DNA of 64,000 nucleotides from Hydrogenophilales bacterium 16-64-40 (lineage in GTDB: Bacteria; Pseudomonadota; Gammaproteobacteria; Burkholderiales; Thiobacillaceae): the NCBI GenBank assembly GCA_002256995.1, contig NCGX01000005.1, forward strand, positions 1-64,000, given 5' to 3'. Shown here piece by piece: positions 62,744 through 64,000 of this stretch. The stretch's first letter is position 1. The number at the start of each line of letters is the position of its first letter. The notes beneath the pieces are model-generated. The model was not told the origin of the DNA and made no database searches. It worked only from the letters and a program-made list of their open reading frames with translations. The position numbers were made by a program, and so were the translations under genes.

Positions 62744-62783
62744 CCAATAGAAAAACGCGCCTTCCGGCGCGTTTTTCTATTGG
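62744..62783. terminator. Bidirectional intrinsic terminator
   Basis: CCAATAGAAAAACGCGCC (62744-62761) and its exact inverse (62766-62783) enclose TTCC. The A/T-rich outer parts serve as U tracts for transcripts from both sides: the hypothetical gene on the plus strand and pnp on the minus strand. Confidence 0.92.
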
Positions 62784-62822
62784 GGCCGGCAACGTTCCGC
62801 CGGCCGAAGGAGCGCTGCCGGC

Positions 62823-64000
<1,178 letters not shown>

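Overview
The window looks like a chromosomal segment of a GC-rich betaproteobacterium. Support comes from the order ABC exporter - BolA/IbaG - murA - hisG at the left, and csp, trhO, ybbA/ybbP/tesA, a tRNA-Pro/Arg/His cluster, folD, a CbbY-type phosphatase, dksA and pnp at the right. The CbbY-like phosphatase hints at a Calvin-cycle autotroph (a Thiobacillus-like lineage is possible), but this is inference only.

Layout. 1-4.9 kb: housekeeping genes (ABC exporter, ibaG, murA, hisG) interrupted by a HEPN/MNT toxin-antitoxin pair and by palindromic intergenic repeats. 5-45.6 kb: a surface-polysaccharide island. 45.7-64 kb: housekeeping and envelope genes on both strands, including a Lon-like protease, a retropepsin-like protease, a cold-shock protein, an outer-membrane subtilisin-like lipoprotein, a LolD/YbbP-type ABC exporter, three tRNAs, folD, dksA and the 3' part of pnp.

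The polysaccharide island supplies dTDP-sugars (rfbBAC, no rfbD seen), a CDP-linked branched 6-deoxysugar (rfbF, rfbG, an epimerase, a C-methyltransferase and a reductase), and probably UDP-FucNAc-type sugars (WbpM-like dehydratase plus epimerases). A WecA/WbpL-like transferase probably starts chains. About a dozen glycosyltransferases, an asparagine-synthase-like amidotransferase and a pyruvyltransferase-family protein build or decorate them. Two export routes are present: a MurJ/Wzx-like flippase with an O-antigen ligase-like protein, and an ABC exporter (Wzm/Wzt) whose Wzt carries a C-terminal glycan-recognition domain. Directly downstream of Wzt lies a 1157-residue protein that joins a sulfotransferase-like domain, a coiled-coil region built from 14-residue tandem repeats, and two GT2 domains. 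By analogy with WbdD/WbdA of ABC-exported O-antigens, this is a candidate chain-terminating molecular ruler with a sulfate cap, and it is the most interesting object here.

The island is bracketed by mirrored paralogues: a GT10-like and a GT4 gene at the left (5.0-8.1 kb) and their homologues in inverted orientation at the right (39.8-42.8 kb). A toxin-antitoxin island (33.2-35.5 kb) with three modules, one of them a deleted VapC, sits inside it. At least five loci carry one family of ~78-108 bp palindromic repeats (outer arms TGTAGGAG/CTCCTACA), and a second palindromic family is also present. No integrase, transposase or CRISPR array was seen.
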